Shown: piece after piece, positions 1 through 7,836 of the stretch
Layout of the letters: every line of letters begins with the position of its first letter
How positions within the stretch are numbered: position 1 is the stretch's first letter
DNA from: a bacterium
Lineage (GTDB): Bacteria; Patescibacteriota; Minisyncoccia; Phycocordibacterales; UBA9973
Assembly: GCA_027484965.1 (NCBI GenBank)
Contig: JAIXRY010000006.1
Span: forward strand, 194,101 to 238,858
Length of the DNA stretch: 44,758 bases
Direction of reading: 5' to 3'
Made by a program: the position numbers and the translations under genes
Notes under the pieces: model-generated
What the model was told of the DNA's origin: nothing
Database searches by the model: none
What the model saw: the letters and a program-made list of their open reading frames with translations, nothing else

Positions 1-839
1 CCAAGACCAAATTGTTTTGCGTCTTTTACCGAAGATATAATACCAAGAGGTCCAGATACTTCCGTTTGAACTTTCTTTGTTCTAAAAGGACTAGCTACTA
101 TATCGACAAAAGCTTTTATTGTTTGATTGAAAAGTATTACAGACTGCCTTGCACCCATCACGATTGATTTACCAATAGGATCTTTCTGTAGAGAAACTCT
201 ATCGAGAGAGACACCCACAAGAGGAACATTCTTGTCGATAATTGGTTCAAGAATTACAGAAACTTCATTTCCTTTTCTATCTAAAACAACATTTATTTTT
301 TGACTCTTGTGAGCACGAATGAAGGCTTGAACATCTTCTGTTGATTCTGGATTTAGAGTATCATTACCGACGAACATCTTATTAATAGTATCACCTGGAA
401 CTATTCCTGCTTTCTGTGCTGGAAAATCAGCTCTAACAGCAGTCACCAATATTTTCGCATTAGGATCGTTTTTCCCAGCTGAAGCAAGAAGTCCTACAGA
501 AAAAGATATTGAAAAAAGTATAGCAGCAAGAAGGATATTGAAAAATACACCAGCAATAAGAACTAGTGATTTCTTCCACCATGTCTGATTTGCAAAACTT
601 CTATTATTAACAACTCCATCTTCTTCTCCATTTTCTCCAGGCATTTTTACATATCCACCAAAAGGAAAAAGATTGAAGCAATAGAGAGTCTCGCCTATTT
701 GTTTTTTCCAAAGAGTTGGCCCAAAACCAAAAGCGAATTCATCTACTTGAATTTTGAAAAGTTTAGCAACTAGAAAATGTCCCAATTCATGGAACATAAC
801 CAATACAAAGATAATAAGTATAAATATAAGAGTACTCAT
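1..839 (-). CDS. rseP: RseP-like site-2 protease (M50), C-terminus beyond window
   Basis: Intramembrane zinc metalloprotease that cleaves membrane-embedded substrates such as anti-sigma factors. About 279 residues are visible; the 3' end lies outside the window. The start is fixed by MSTLIFIL, followed at once by a hydrophobic helix carrying the zinc site HELGH near residue 17. An FGFGP stretch and the FPFGGYVKMPGE segment are typical of the family. A second membrane helix follows (residues about 100-125), then one PDZ domain with GIVPGD. The start codon is two bases from the frr stop, so the gene is translated in the leftward cluster behind frr. The second zinc-ligand motif (NxxPxxxLDG) should lie beyond the edge. 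Family assignment is firm; its substrate here is unknown. Confidence 0.93.
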   Translation of the reverse strand, partial: MSTLIFILIIFVLVMFHELGHFLVAKLFKIQVDEFAFGFGPTLWKKQIGETLYCFNLFPFGGYVKMPGENGEEDGVVNNRSFANQTWWKKSLVLIAGVFFNILLAAILFSISFSVGLLASAGKNDPNAKILVTAVRADFPAQKAGIVPGDTINKMFVGNDTLNPESTEDVQAFIRAHKSQKINVVLDRKGNEVSVILEPIIDKNVPLVGVSLDRVSLQKDPIGKSIVMGARQSVILFNQTIKAFVDIVASPFRTKKVQTEVSGPLGIISSVKDAKQFGL

Positions 840-841
840 AT

Positions 842-1393
842 TTATTGATTAAGGACTTCGTCTTCTTTTTTCTTAAAAATTCCTTCTAGAGAATTGTTAA
901 CCTCATCAACACATTTTTGAATATCTTCTACAAGTCTATAACGCTCGTCTTCACTGATATCACCGTCTTTTTCAGCTTTCTTTACGTCGTCCATAATACC
1001 TTCGCGGATTTTTCTTGCACTAATACGAGCTTCTTCTAATTTTTCTTTTAGAATCTTTACAAGTCTTTGACGATTTTCTGTTGTAAGCACTGGGAAATGG
1101 GCGCGGAGTCCAGCATCATCCACAGATACAGAAAGACCTAGATTCGCAGCAGCAATAGCTCTTTCGATGTCTTTTATTTGATTTTTGTCCCATGGAGCAA
1201 TACGGAGTGTACGAGCATCCTCAACATTAACTGAAGCAACATTTTTGATTGGCATCTTACTTCCATAAGACTCAACAAAAACACTATCAAGCAATAGTGG
1301 AGTTGCTCTGCCTGTGTGAACCTGACTAAATTCTTTTTCGAGCCAAGACATTGCACCTTGTAATAATTCTTTTGTTTCTGAAATCGTTATCAT
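842..1393 (-). CDS. frr: Ribosome recycling factor
   Basis: Splits the post-termination ribosome together with EF-G. The 183 residues match the usual RRF length of about 185. Typical segments are visible: the N-terminal coiled arm with HTGRATPLLLD, the PIKNVASV strand region, the LRIAPWDK loop and the C-terminal helical arm with RKIREG. I chose MITISETKEL rather than an ATG 12 codons upstream because the longer form adds a hydrophobic stretch foreign to RRF. A TATACT box on the minus strand (1402-1407) also ends 8 bases before the chosen ATG, which would leave the longer start untranscribed from that promoter. It lies between the delta'-like gene and rseP. Confidence 0.96.
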   Translation of the reverse strand: MITISETKELLQGAMSWLEKEFSQVHTGRATPLLLDSVFVESYGSKMPIKNVASVNVEDARTLRIAPWDKNQIKDIERAIAAANLGLSVSVDDAGLRAHFPVLTTENRQRLVKILKEKLEEARISARKIREGIMDDVKKAEKDGDISEDERYRLVEDIQKCVDEVNNSLEGIFKKKEDEVLNQ

Positions 1394-1401
1394 ATGTAAA
1401 A

Positions 1402-1407
1402 AGTATA
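1402..1407 (-). promoter_or_regulatory. -10 box of frr, leaderless start
   Basis: TATACT on the minus strand, with 8 bases between its end and the frr ATG. Transcription would begin about two bases before the start codon. It lies in the 36-base gap after the delta'-like gene, so frr probably has its own promoter inside the cluster. Confidence 0.55.
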
Positions 1408-1429
1408 CTAGAAAACCCTGATTATGCAA

Positions 1430-2053
1430 TTATATCTTTGGTAATGTGTAAGCTAAAAATTCTAAAATAATTTTAGGAGAAGACCCTCGTGTATTTACAA
1501 GAGGTCTTAGGAAATTATAATTCTCCAAAATACTCTTGTCTAAAGAATTTGAATCTCTGAGTATTTGCATAAATGAATCATACATACCACCGACAAGAGA
1601 CCTTGTAGAATCATTATCTTCATTATTCTTCAAGAATTTTTCAACAAAAGAAATTCTCTCTGGCAAAGTCATACTAAGGAATTTTTCTTCATCTTTTATA
1701 TTTTTCTCTTCTGTAGTATTTTCAATAGTTTGAAATCTCGATAATAGAGTACTGAATAATTCTTTTTTATTAGGTATAACCAATACGAAAATATAATTAT
1801 CTTTTGGTTCTTCAAAAAGTTTTAAGAGGGCATTTTGTGCTTCTGATTGTATTGTAGATACAGACAGTATATACACATTGTTTTCTGTTGACTCTTTCTC
1901 TGATGAAGTTATCTTAAGTGTGCGCGCATCATCAATACCAAAAGTACCGAAAGTCTGTATAGAAAAAGAATATTCTCCCAAATTTTTAAAATATGAAAGA
2001 AGGGAAGTCATATCTCCTTCATATATATATGAACCAGGAATAATGTTTTGCAT
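1430..2053 (-). CDS. Truncated clamp-loader delta'-like AAA+ protein
   Basis: Probable DNA polymerase III clamp-loader accessory subunit of the delta/delta' type. The diagnostic stretch is SEAQNALLKLFEEP (residues about 88-101), followed by a beta strand and a LLSRFQTI segment, which correspond to the conserved ALLKxLEEP and SRCQ regions of delta' and DnaX. The protein has 207 residues against more than 300 in typical HolB. It has no Walker A motif and no zinc-binding cysteines, so it cannot bind ATP in the normal way. It starts two bases after the mreB-paralogue stop, so the two are coupled. The fold assignment is good; the exact subunit is inferred. Confidence 0.72.
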   Translation of the reverse strand: MQNIIPGSYIYEGDMTSLLSYFKNLGEYSFSIQTFGTFGIDDARTLKITSSEKESTENNVYILSVSTIQSEAQNALLKLFEEPKDNYIFVLVIPNKKELFSTLLSRFQTIENTTEEKNIKDEEKFLSMTLPERISFVEKFLKNNEDNDSTRSLVGGMYDSFMQILRDSNSLDKSILENYNFLRPLVNTRGSSPKIILEFLAYTLPKI

Positions 2054-2055
2054 AT

Positions 2056-3069
2056 TTATGCTTTAGAATTAATAGCTTTCTTGTATGTATCTAAATGCTC
2101 GAGAGCTTCACCTGTACCCTCTGCAACACAATACAATGCCCTTTCTGAGAGTTTTGCTTTAACACCTGTTCTTCTATATACAAGTTCTGGGAAATTGCGA
2201 AGCTGTGAAGTCCCACCTGTCATAATAATACCGTGATCAATAATATCTGAAGCGAGTTCTGGAGGAATTTCTGAAAGAACATCTTTGATTGCGTTAATCA
2301 TGGTGCGAAGTTCGTTATCTATTGCATTTGTAATTTCATTCATTGAGATAGTAATAGTCTTAGGAAGACCTTCTATATAATCTCTTCCTTTTACATCTCT
2401 TGTTTCATCAACATCACTTGGCAGTGCTGAACCAATAGTTATTTTTATTTCTTCGGCGGTTTTATCTCCAATGGCAAGATTATAAGTCTTCTTCATGTAG
2501 TCAGTAATAGATTGGTCGAGTTTGTTTCCAGCACATTTTACAGAAGTACAAGCAACAATACCACCAAGAGAAATAACAGCCACATCTGTAGTGCCACCTC
2601 CAATATCTACAACCATATATCCTTTTGATTCGTGAATAGGAATACCAGCTCCAATAGCGGCAAGAATTGGCTCTTTTACAACATAAGCATTACGAGCACC
2701 TGCGCGAATAGCAGCTTCGATAACAGCACGGCGTTCGGTACCAGTCACACCAGCAGGTACAGATATAAGAACATCTGGCTTAACAATGCTCCATTTTTTG
2801 AGAGCTTTAGTTATAAAATACCTGAGCATTGCTTCGGTAACACGATAGTCTGCAATAACACCATCTTTCATTGGGCGATAAGCCATTATTGTGTCTGGAG
2901 TCTTACCTATCATATCTTTAGCCTCATTACCAATAGCAAGAATTCTGTTATCTTGAAGAGATACAGCTACAACAGAAGGTTCATTTACTACAATTCCCTT
3001 TCCCGGCACAAAAACGAGAGTATTTGCAGTACCCAAATCAATTCCAATTTTTTTAGAGAAAAAGCTCAT
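2056..3069 (-). CDS. mreB: MreB/Mbl-type actin homologue, paralogue 1
   Basis: Bacterial actin that forms membrane-associated filaments guiding lateral wall synthesis. The protein has 337 residues. Actin-fold ATPase motifs are in order: phosphate-1 GIDLGTANTLVFV at the N-terminus, the phosphate-2 region VVDIGGGTTDVAVIS near residue 160, and the adenosine motif GIIMTGGTSQLRN near residue 290. MSFFSKK is preferred over an ATG three codons upstream because it matches the short amphipathic MreB N-terminus. A TATAAT lies 12 bases upstream. It heads the cluster with the delta'-like gene, frr and rseP. A second MreB, in an mreBC pair, is encoded at 32.2-33.2 kb, so the two may have different roles. 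Confidence 0.95.
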   Translation of the reverse strand: MSFFSKKIGIDLGTANTLVFVPGKGIVVNEPSVVAVSLQDNRILAIGNEAKDMIGKTPDTIMAYRPMKDGVIADYRVTEAMLRYFITKALKKWSIVKPDVLISVPAGVTGTERRAVIEAAIRAGARNAYVVKEPILAAIGAGIPIHESKGYMVVDIGGGTTDVAVISLGGIVACTSVKCAGNKLDQSITDYMKKTYNLAIGDKTAEEIKITIGSALPSDVDETRDVKGRDYIEGLPKTITISMNEITNAIDNELRTMINAIKDVLSEIPPELASDIIDHGIIMTGGTSQLRNFPELVYRRTGVKAKLSERALYCVAEGTGEALEHLDTYKKAINSKA

Positions 3070-3102
3070 AAATATCAAAGTATTATAACATATTATTTAT
3101 AT

Positions 3103-3124
3103 AAAAAAGAGCCCTTAGGCTCTT
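3103..3124 (-). terminator. Intrinsic terminator overlapping the 2H gene stop
   Basis: Seven-base-pair stem (AAGAGCC/GGCTCTT) followed on the minus strand by a run of T. The stop codon of the 2H phosphoesterase gene lies inside the hairpin loop and stem. Confidence 0.75.
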
Positions 3125-3747
3125 AGATTAAATCTTTTAACTCGTCTATATTTACCTTTTTGATAAACAAAAAGAGAAAAATGGTCAAAACTTTGTGAAT
3201 AAACACTTAATTGAAAATTATTTTTAATATACTTAAAAAGTGTTTCGAACTTTGTCTCATCAAACTCTTTTGCAAGAGTTATATGAGGTTGTACTATTGG
3301 CTCATGTTTATTAAGAATAATTTCTGGGAAATTTTCCTTAACCAATTTACACAAAGAAATAGAAACTTCTTTCATCTTTTCAGATTCCACATTCCAAAAA
3401 ATTAATTTTCCTTTAAAAGAATTAATTCCTCTAATTGAAAAAACTGTTTTATTTTGTGTTTTTGCAAATTCTTCCAAAAGTTCTACAAGCTTTTCTTCTT
3501 TAGAAAAACTTATTTTCTTCTTTAGAAAAATTTTAAGCCAAAAATTTTTAATAATTTCTTTTAAAGGTAAAAAGAGGTGAAAAGATGCCTTTAATTTAAT
3601 GTGTGGTGGGATTTTTTTATGCACGTCTTTTACACCCCATAGATTAAAATTCTCTTCTAACTTTTTGGTTAATTCTTGTACGGGATTATTTGAATAATCT
3701 ACAAGATAATCATCGTACTCATACAATATTAAATATTTTCTTTTCAT
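3115..3747 (-). CDS. 2H phosphoesterase / 2'-5' RNA ligase-like protein
   Basis: Probable member of the 2H phosphoesterase superfamily, which acts on 2',3'-cyclic phosphates or 2'-5' RNA linkages. Two His-containing motifs sit where expected: PPHIKLKASF (residues about 46-55) and QPHITLAKEF (about 152-161). The second is a canonical HxT; the first has Lys in place of Ser/Thr, so catalysis may be altered. The 210-residue form from MKRKYLIL is preferred because it begins directly with the first beta strand. The gene is transcribed alone, with a terminator over its stop codon, and diverges from the orphan gene at 3840. Substrate unknown. Confidence 0.65.
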   Translation of the reverse strand: MKRKYLILYEYDDYLVDYSNNPVQELTKKLEENFNLWGVKDVHKKIPPHIKLKASFHLFLPLKEIIKNFWLKIFLKKKISFSKEEKLVELLEEFAKTQNKTVFSIRGINSFKGKLIFWNVESEKMKEVSISLCKLVKENFPEIILNKHEPIVQPHITLAKEFDETKFETLFKYIKNNFQLSVYSQSFDHFSLFVYQKGKYRRVKRFNLRA

Positions 3748-3839
3748 TTTATTCTTTTTTAAAAAGTTTACAGTAATTCGGGTTTTTTGCAATCTATTTA
3801 CAAAAAACCCATAAAATCGTATTCTTTATAAAAAATAAT

Positions 3840-4301
3840 ATGAAGAAAATAATGCTTGATTTACTTTATTTTTGGAGAAAATTAGTAAAAGACATAGTAG
3901 TGTCAAAAAAGGGAGAAGTATATGGAGTAGTAAAAATAAGAAAACAGAATTTTGAGGTAAATATTATACCCATGGGAACCGATATACATAGACCCACAAA
4001 AAAGTCTTTAAGAGGTCCTACTATTTCAGAATTAAACATTATCATAAAATATTTTTGGTGTATTTTTTATAAAGAAAAATTAATTTTTTTCTCACAACCA
4101 ACAAATTTTAGATATAATTTTTTTATCATAAGAACAACACCTGCGCCAAATTTATCTATTAAAAAAGAAATTGAAGAATCTTCTGAGTTAGAATTGGACA
4201 AAAAATATTCTTTAGAAAATTTTATTGAGATAAAAAGAAAAATATTTAAAGAAAAAACACTGACTCCAAAAACGTATGAAGTTTTAATTGAACCTCTTTA
4301 G
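3840..4301 (+). CDS. Hypothetical protein, 153 residues
   Basis: Not recognised. A Lys-rich, probably soluble protein with a central aromatic segment (IIKYFWCIFYKEKLIFFSQP). No signal peptide, no clear membrane helix and no catalytic motif are visible. It diverges from the 2H gene and has its own terminator directly after the stop, so it looks like a single-gene unit. Its very high A+T and AAA-rich codon use resemble the other orphans in the window rather than the neighbouring rel gene. Confidence 0.6.
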   Translation: MKKIMLDLLYFWRKLVKDIVVSKKGEVYGVVKIRKQNFEVNIIPMGTDIHRPTKKSLRGPTISELNIIIKYFWCIFYKEKLIFFSQPTNFRYNFFIIRTTPAPNLSIKKEIEESSELELDKKYSLENFIEIKRKIFKEKTLTPKTYEVLIEPL

Positions 4302-4326
4302 CCTCCTTTTTGGAGGCTTTTCTTTT
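4300..4326 (+). terminator. Intrinsic terminator
   Basis: Hairpin GCCTCC/GGAGGC with a T-rich loop and tail (TTTTCTTTTCTTT), directly after the stop of the 153-residue orphan and upstream of rel. Confidence 0.85.
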
Positions 4327-4345
4327 CTTTTTAAGACTTTTATCG

Positions 4346-4351
4346 CATACT
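4346..4351 (+). promoter_or_regulatory. -10 box of rel, leaderless start
   Basis: CATACT ends 6 bases before the rel ATG, which would place the first transcribed base at the A of the start codon. No Shine-Dalgarno sequence is present. Confidence 0.5.
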
Positions 4352-4357
4352 AGAATA

Positions 4358-5833
4358 ATGGTAGAAAATTGCAACATACAAGATATTTTTAATCTGGCTC
4401 GTCATATAAATAATGACGATAAAGAACTAATCACAAAAGCATACGACTTTGCAGAAAAAGCCCATGACGGACAAATACGTGGTTCTGGTGAGCCGTATTT
4501 CACACACGTATTTGCAGTAGCAAAAAACCTCGCGGAATTTAATATGGATGCTCGAACTATCGCCGCAGGTCTTATGCACGACGTCCTCGAAGACACAGAT
4601 ATTACAGAAGAAGAAATGGAGAAAGAATTCGGTAAAGAAATTGTCTTTCTAGTAAATGGGGTCACAAAACTTGGTAAATTAAAATACCAAGGCCGTGAAC
4701 GTCACGTAGAAAGTATGCGCAAATTCTTTATTGCTATGGCGGAAGACATAAGAGTACTTATGATAAAGCTTGCCGACCGTCTACACAATGTATCAACACT
4801 CGAAGGTGTTCGCCCTGAAAAAAGAGAGCGTATAGCAAAAGAAACTCTAGAAGTGCACGCGGCTCTTGCTGGCCGTCTTGGTATGGGTAAACTCAAAGGT
4901 CTTCTTGAAGACTACTCATTTAAATATGCACTTCCAAAAGAATGGAGTGAGACTGACAAATTGGTAAAAGAAAATGTTGGTGACGCTCAAAAAAGTCTAG
5001 AATCAGTAAGGAAAGATCTGGATGAAGCGCTTAAAACTTTCAATATACAAGAATATAAACTCGATCAAAGAGTCAAACATCATTACAGTCTGTACCAAAA
5101 ACTAAAGAAGTATAAAGGCGACAAAACAAAAGTATATGACATTGTTGCACTTCGTGTTCAAGTCTCAAATATTGCTGACTGTTATCAAGTGTTTGGTATT
5201 GTTCATGGACTATGGAAGCCAATACCTGGACGTATAAAAGACTATATAGCTCTACCAAAACCAAACGGATACCAATCACTCCACACAACAGTGGCTACAG
5301 AGTACGGTGTAGCTGAAATACAAATAAGAACATTTGGCATGCACCAAGAAGCAGACTTTGGTATTGCGTCTCACTTGATGTACAAAGAAAATGGCGGAAG
5401 TGGCCAACAACTCCGTACTCCAAAAAAATTGGAGTGGATAAACGACTTGAAAGAACTACAAAAAATTGTTTCTGAACCAGGAAGTTTCTTAGAAGAACTA
5501 CGAATGGATTTTTTTAAAAATAGAATATTTATTTTTACTCCAAAAGGAGATGTTATAGATCTTCCAGAAGATTCTTGTCCTATTGATGTTGCGTATACTA
5601 TCCACTCAGGTCTTGGAAATATGACTACAGGAGCAAAAGTAAATGGAAAACTTTCACCTCTCGATATAAAACTCAAAAATGGAGATTTAGTAGAAATTAT
5701 GACTGGAAAAAACGGTAAACCTGCAAGTAAATGGCTTGATTATGTTAAAACAACAATGGCAAAAAAACACATAAAATTATACCTTGCAGAACACGGTGGA
5801 TTTATTGATAGATTTAAGTATAAAAATAATTAA
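4358..5833 (+). CDS. rel: Bifunctional (p)ppGpp synthetase/hydrolase, Rel type
   Basis: Makes and degrades the alarmone (p)ppGpp in the stringent response. The 491 residues contain an N-terminal HD hydrolase domain (THVFAVA near residue 50 and MHDVLEDT near 75), then a synthetase domain with VYDIVALRV, GRIKDYIALPKPNGYQSLHTT and the EIQIRT strand. A TGS domain follows from about residue 390 (IFIFTPKGDVIDLP). The C-terminal zinc-finger and ACT domains of long RSH enzymes are absent, so ribosome sensing may differ. Both catalytic signatures look intact. The start MVENCN is chosen because a -10 box lies six bases before it and the longer reading overlaps the preceding terminator. Confidence 0.94.
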   Translation: MVENCNIQDIFNLARHINNDDKELITKAYDFAEKAHDGQIRGSGEPYFTHVFAVAKNLAEFNMDARTIAAGLMHDVLEDTDITEEEMEKEFGKEIVFLVNGVTKLGKLKYQGRERHVESMRKFFIAMAEDIRVLMIKLADRLHNVSTLEGVRPEKRERIAKETLEVHAALAGRLGMGKLKGLLEDYSFKYALPKEWSETDKLVKENVGDAQKSLESVRKDLDEALKTFNIQEYKLDQRVKHHYSLYQKLKKYKGDKTKVYDIVALRVQVSNIADCYQVFGIVHGLWKPIPGRIKDYIALPKPNGYQSLHTTVATEYGVAEIQIRTFGMHQEADFGIASHLMYKENGGSGQQLRTPKKLEWINDLKELQKIVSEPGSFLEELRMDFFKNRIFIFTPKGDVIDLPEDSCPIDVAYTIHSGLGNMTTGAKVNGKLSPLDIKLKNGDLVEIMTGKNGKPASKWLDYVKTTMAKKHIKLYLAEHGGFIDRFKYKNN

Positions 5834-5867
5834 ATTTGATATTTTTTTAAAAGACATTATTTTTTAA

Positions 5868-5896
5868 TTGACTAAAACAATGCTTTTACATAAAAT
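5868..5896 (+). promoter_or_regulatory. Strong sigma70-type promoter of a small RNA
   Basis: TTGACT, a 17-base spacer, then TAAAAT: one of the best consensus promoters in the window. It points into an 80-base interval that holds no start codon and ends in a terminator, between the converging rel and parB genes. Confidence 0.7.
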
Positions 5897-5902
5897 TTAA
5901 AA

Positions 5903-5983
5903 GGAGTCACCTAAGCTAGAATATAAAGCTGTTGGCAGAGATCAGAGCACCCCATACTCACAGAGTTGGGGTGATTCTTTTTT
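5903..5983 (+). ncRNA. Putative small RNA, about 80 nt
   Basis: A transcript from the promoter at 5868-5896 would run from about 5903 to the T tract at 5976-5983. It contains no ATG-led reading frame and ends in a hairpin with a seven-pair stem (CACCCCA/TGGGGTG), a single bulged base and four more pairs (ACTC/GAGT). The upstream part begins AAGGAGTCACC. I could not match it to SRP RNA, 6S RNA, tmRNA or RNase P RNA. The promoter-to-terminator layout supports a stand-alone RNA; its role is unknown. Confidence 0.55.
5948..5983 (+). terminator. Terminator of the small RNA (and of rel read-through)
   Basis: Stem CACCCCA/TGGGGTG plus an inner ACTC/GAGT stem closed by a three-base loop, followed by TTCTTTTTT. 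Confidence 0.85.
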
Positions 5984-5991
5984 AATACTAA

Positions 5992-6028
5992 AAAATACAG
6001 CGCAACCCTTCTGATTGCACTGTATTTT
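5992..6028. terminator. Bidirectional terminator between rel and parB
   Basis: Nine-pair stem AAAATACAG/CTGTATTTT continued by GCAA/TTGC after one mismatch. T-rich flanks on both strands, so it mainly ends parB transcription on the minus strand. Confidence 0.75.
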
Positions 6029-6038
6029 AATTTATTTA

Positions 6039-7088
6039 TTATAATGAGAAATTTTTTAAATTATACAAATCTGGATCTTCTTCAGCTTCTTTTACTTCTT
6101 CTTTTGATCTATCATCCAAAAAAGACATTTCCCCTTCTAAATCTTTTTCAATATCTTGATGTTCTTCACTAAGAGATTCTTTTTGTTCTTCTATTTGTCT
6201 TTGTTTCTCTTCTCTCATTTCAATATAATTATTCATCATATCGTCAGGTCTCTTAATCCCATTCTCGTTTGATTTCAAAGAATCAAGGATTGTCTTAAGA
6301 TCATCATTTGAGAAAAAGTCGATTGTGATCTTCCCTCCTACATCACCCTTTTGGATATGAACACGAGTACCGAGAGTCTCTTGAAGCATTTCTTCTATCT
6401 CTGTCATTTCAGGGTCAGGCATATATTCTTTCTTGCGAACCTTATCATAAGCAATCTTACGAGCAATACGCTCAGCTTCACGAACAGTAATTTTGCGAAT
6501 TACAATCTCTTTGAAAAGAACCATTTGTTCTTCTGGACGGCCAGAGAGCATAAGTATAGGACGAGTATGCCCTTCAGAAATTTTTCCAGCAGAAAGTCCA
6601 TTTAAAATTTCTTCTGGAAGAGCAAGAAGTCTAAGAGTGTTTGAAACATATTCACGACTCTTGCCCATTTTCGCTCCTATTTGACTGTGAGTGAATTTGA
6701 ATTCTTCAGCAAGTTTATGAAAAGCTCTTGCACGTTCTACAGCATTCAGATCTTCGCGTTGAAGGTTCTCAATAATAGCAAGCTCAAGCTTTGCCATATT
6801 ATCATCTCCAATACGTATCACCACAGGTACTTGTGTAAGTCCTGCAAGCTTTGAGGCACGGAGGCGACGTTCTCCAGCAATAAGTTCATACTCTGTAGTC
6901 ATTCCTCCATCATCTAAATCTTTCTCTACACGAGAAACTGTGAGGGGCTGAAGTATTCCATATGTACGAATTGAGTCAGCAAGATCTTTTAATTTTGCTT
7001 CTTCGAATTCACGACGAGGTTGAAATGGATTTGGTTTGATGCGATCTACATCTATCCAGAAAATTGAGTTTGAATACAGTTGTGACAT
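6039..7088 (-). CDS. parB: Chromosome-partitioning protein ParB/Spo0J
   Basis: CTPase and centromere-binding protein that loads on parS sites for chromosome segregation. The protein has 349 residues. The N-terminal ParB/Srx domain includes NPFQPRREF and the CTP-binding signature GERRLRASKLAGL. The central helix-turn-helix reads FTHSQIGAKMGKSREYVSNTLRLL, followed by GHTRPILML. The C-terminus is long, acidic and Glu-rich. No parA and no obvious 16-base parS palindrome are seen nearby. A minus-strand TATACT (7095-7100) ends six bases before the ATG, so translation is probably leaderless. It converges with rel across the small-RNA locus. Confidence 0.94.
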   Translation of the reverse strand: MSQLYSNSIFWIDVDRIKPNPFQPRREFEEAKLKDLADSIRTYGILQPLTVSRVEKDLDDGGMTTEYELIAGERRLRASKLAGLTQVPVVIRIGDDNMAKLELAIIENLQREDLNAVERARAFHKLAEEFKFTHSQIGAKMGKSREYVSNTLRLLALPEEILNGLSAGKISEGHTRPILMLSGRPEEQMVLFKEIVIRKITVREAERIARKIAYDKVRKKEYMPDPEMTEIEEMLQETLGTRVHIQKGDVGGKITIDFFSNDDLKTILDSLKSNENGIKRPDDMMNNYIEMREEKQRQIEEQKESLSEEHQDIEKDLEGEMSFLDDRSKEEVKEAEEDPDLYNLKNFSL

Positions 7089-7094
7089 AGGAAT

Positions 7095-7100
7095 AGTATA
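7095..7100 (-). promoter_or_regulatory. -10 box of parB, leaderless start
   Basis: TATACT on the minus strand with a six-base gap to the ATG; the first transcribed base would be the A of the start codon. Confidence 0.55.
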
Positions 7101-7163
7101 GCGTATTTTCTCTTCTTAAAAAATGTTGAATTTGTGGGGATTTTTGGTATACTGTGAAAGTTA

Positions 7164-7246
7164 GCCGGAGTGGCGGAATGGTAGACGCACTCGACTCAAA
7201 ATCGAGTATTCGCAAGGATGTGGAGGTTCGAGTCCTCTCTCCGGCA
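7164..7246 (+). tRNA. tRNA-Leu (CAA)
   Basis: Acceptor stem GCCGGAG/CTCCGGC, anticodon stem CTCGA/TCGAG with loop CTCAAAA (anticodon CAA), a long variable arm as in class II tRNAs, and the T-loop TTCGAGT. The CCA end is not fully encoded. An extended -10 (TGGTATACT) lies just upstream. The methyltransferase start codon follows six bases after the tRNA. Confidence 0.95.
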
Positions 7247-7252
7247 CAATTT

Positions 7253-7795
7253 ATGAACTTCCTATTTTGGGACACTAAGAACAAAAAAATAAAAAGAGCT
7301 CAAAAAGTTTTTGAAGAATTAGAATTAAAAATTAAAACTTCAGAGTCTATTTTGAATATTGGCTGTGGAAAAGGATATTTGGAAAATATAATTTTAAATA
7401 AATACAACCCAAAGATTACTGGCGTTGATGTTGAAAATTTCAAAGAGTATCCAAGTAATTTATTAATTGGAGATATAGAAGATATAGATTTTCAAGACAA
7501 TAAGTTTGATTTAATTATTTTCTCACTGTCGCTACATCACACAAATAATCCAGAGAAATCTCTCATAAGAGCAAAAAATCTTTTGAAAGATGACGGACTA
7601 CTATTTATATTAGAAATTGCCCCACAAAATAATTTCTTGAAGAATATCTTATTTAGAGCAAGAATATTGTGCCCTACAAGAAAACATATTTGGACAAAAG
7701 AATATTTAATATCCCTAATTCAAAAAGCAGGTTTAATTATTACAAAGATAAAAGATACCCCATTACAACGTGTTATGATTTTTATAAAAAAATAA
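7253..7795 (+). CDS. Class I SAM-dependent methyltransferase
   Basis: Small Rossmann-fold methyltransferase of the type-11 kind, 180 residues. Motif I is ILNIGCGKGYLE (residues about 36-47). An acidic residue ends strand 2 (GVDVENF), motif II is GDIEDIDF, and FDLIIFSLSLHH followed by LLKDDGLLFI gives the usual post-motif pattern. The substrate cannot be told. An upstream ATG in the same frame would fall within the tRNA-Leu gene, so MNFLFWDTK is taken as the start. With only six bases after the tRNA, the mRNA is probably released by tRNA 3'-end processing. Codon use is AT-rich. Confidence 0.8.
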   Translation: MNFLFWDTKNKKIKRAQKVFEELELKIKTSESILNIGCGKGYLENIILNKYNPKITGVDVENFKEYPSNLLIGDIEDIDFQDNKFDLIIFSLSLHHTNNPEKSLIRAKNLLKDDGLLFILEIAPQNNFLKNILFRARILCPTRKHIWTKEYLISLIQKAGLIITKIKDTPLQRVMIFIKK

Positions 7796-7836
7796 AAACC
7801 CGCAATCAAATTATTGAAATACGAGTTTAATTGTTT

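Noticed and set aside
842-1429. Longer frr start beginning MHNQGFLVYFLH
   Set aside because: The extra residues are not RRF-like, and the TATACT promoter lies inside the extension.
5903-5983. SRP RNA or 6S RNA assignment for the small transcript
   Set aside because: No GGAA-type SRP apical loop or long 6S bubble structure could be recognised, and it is too short for 6S.
7009-7284. Minus-strand frame of 91 codons across tRNA-Leu
   Set aside because: It is antisense to a tRNA and overlaps the parB start; the protein resembles the familiar spurious translations of tRNA genes.
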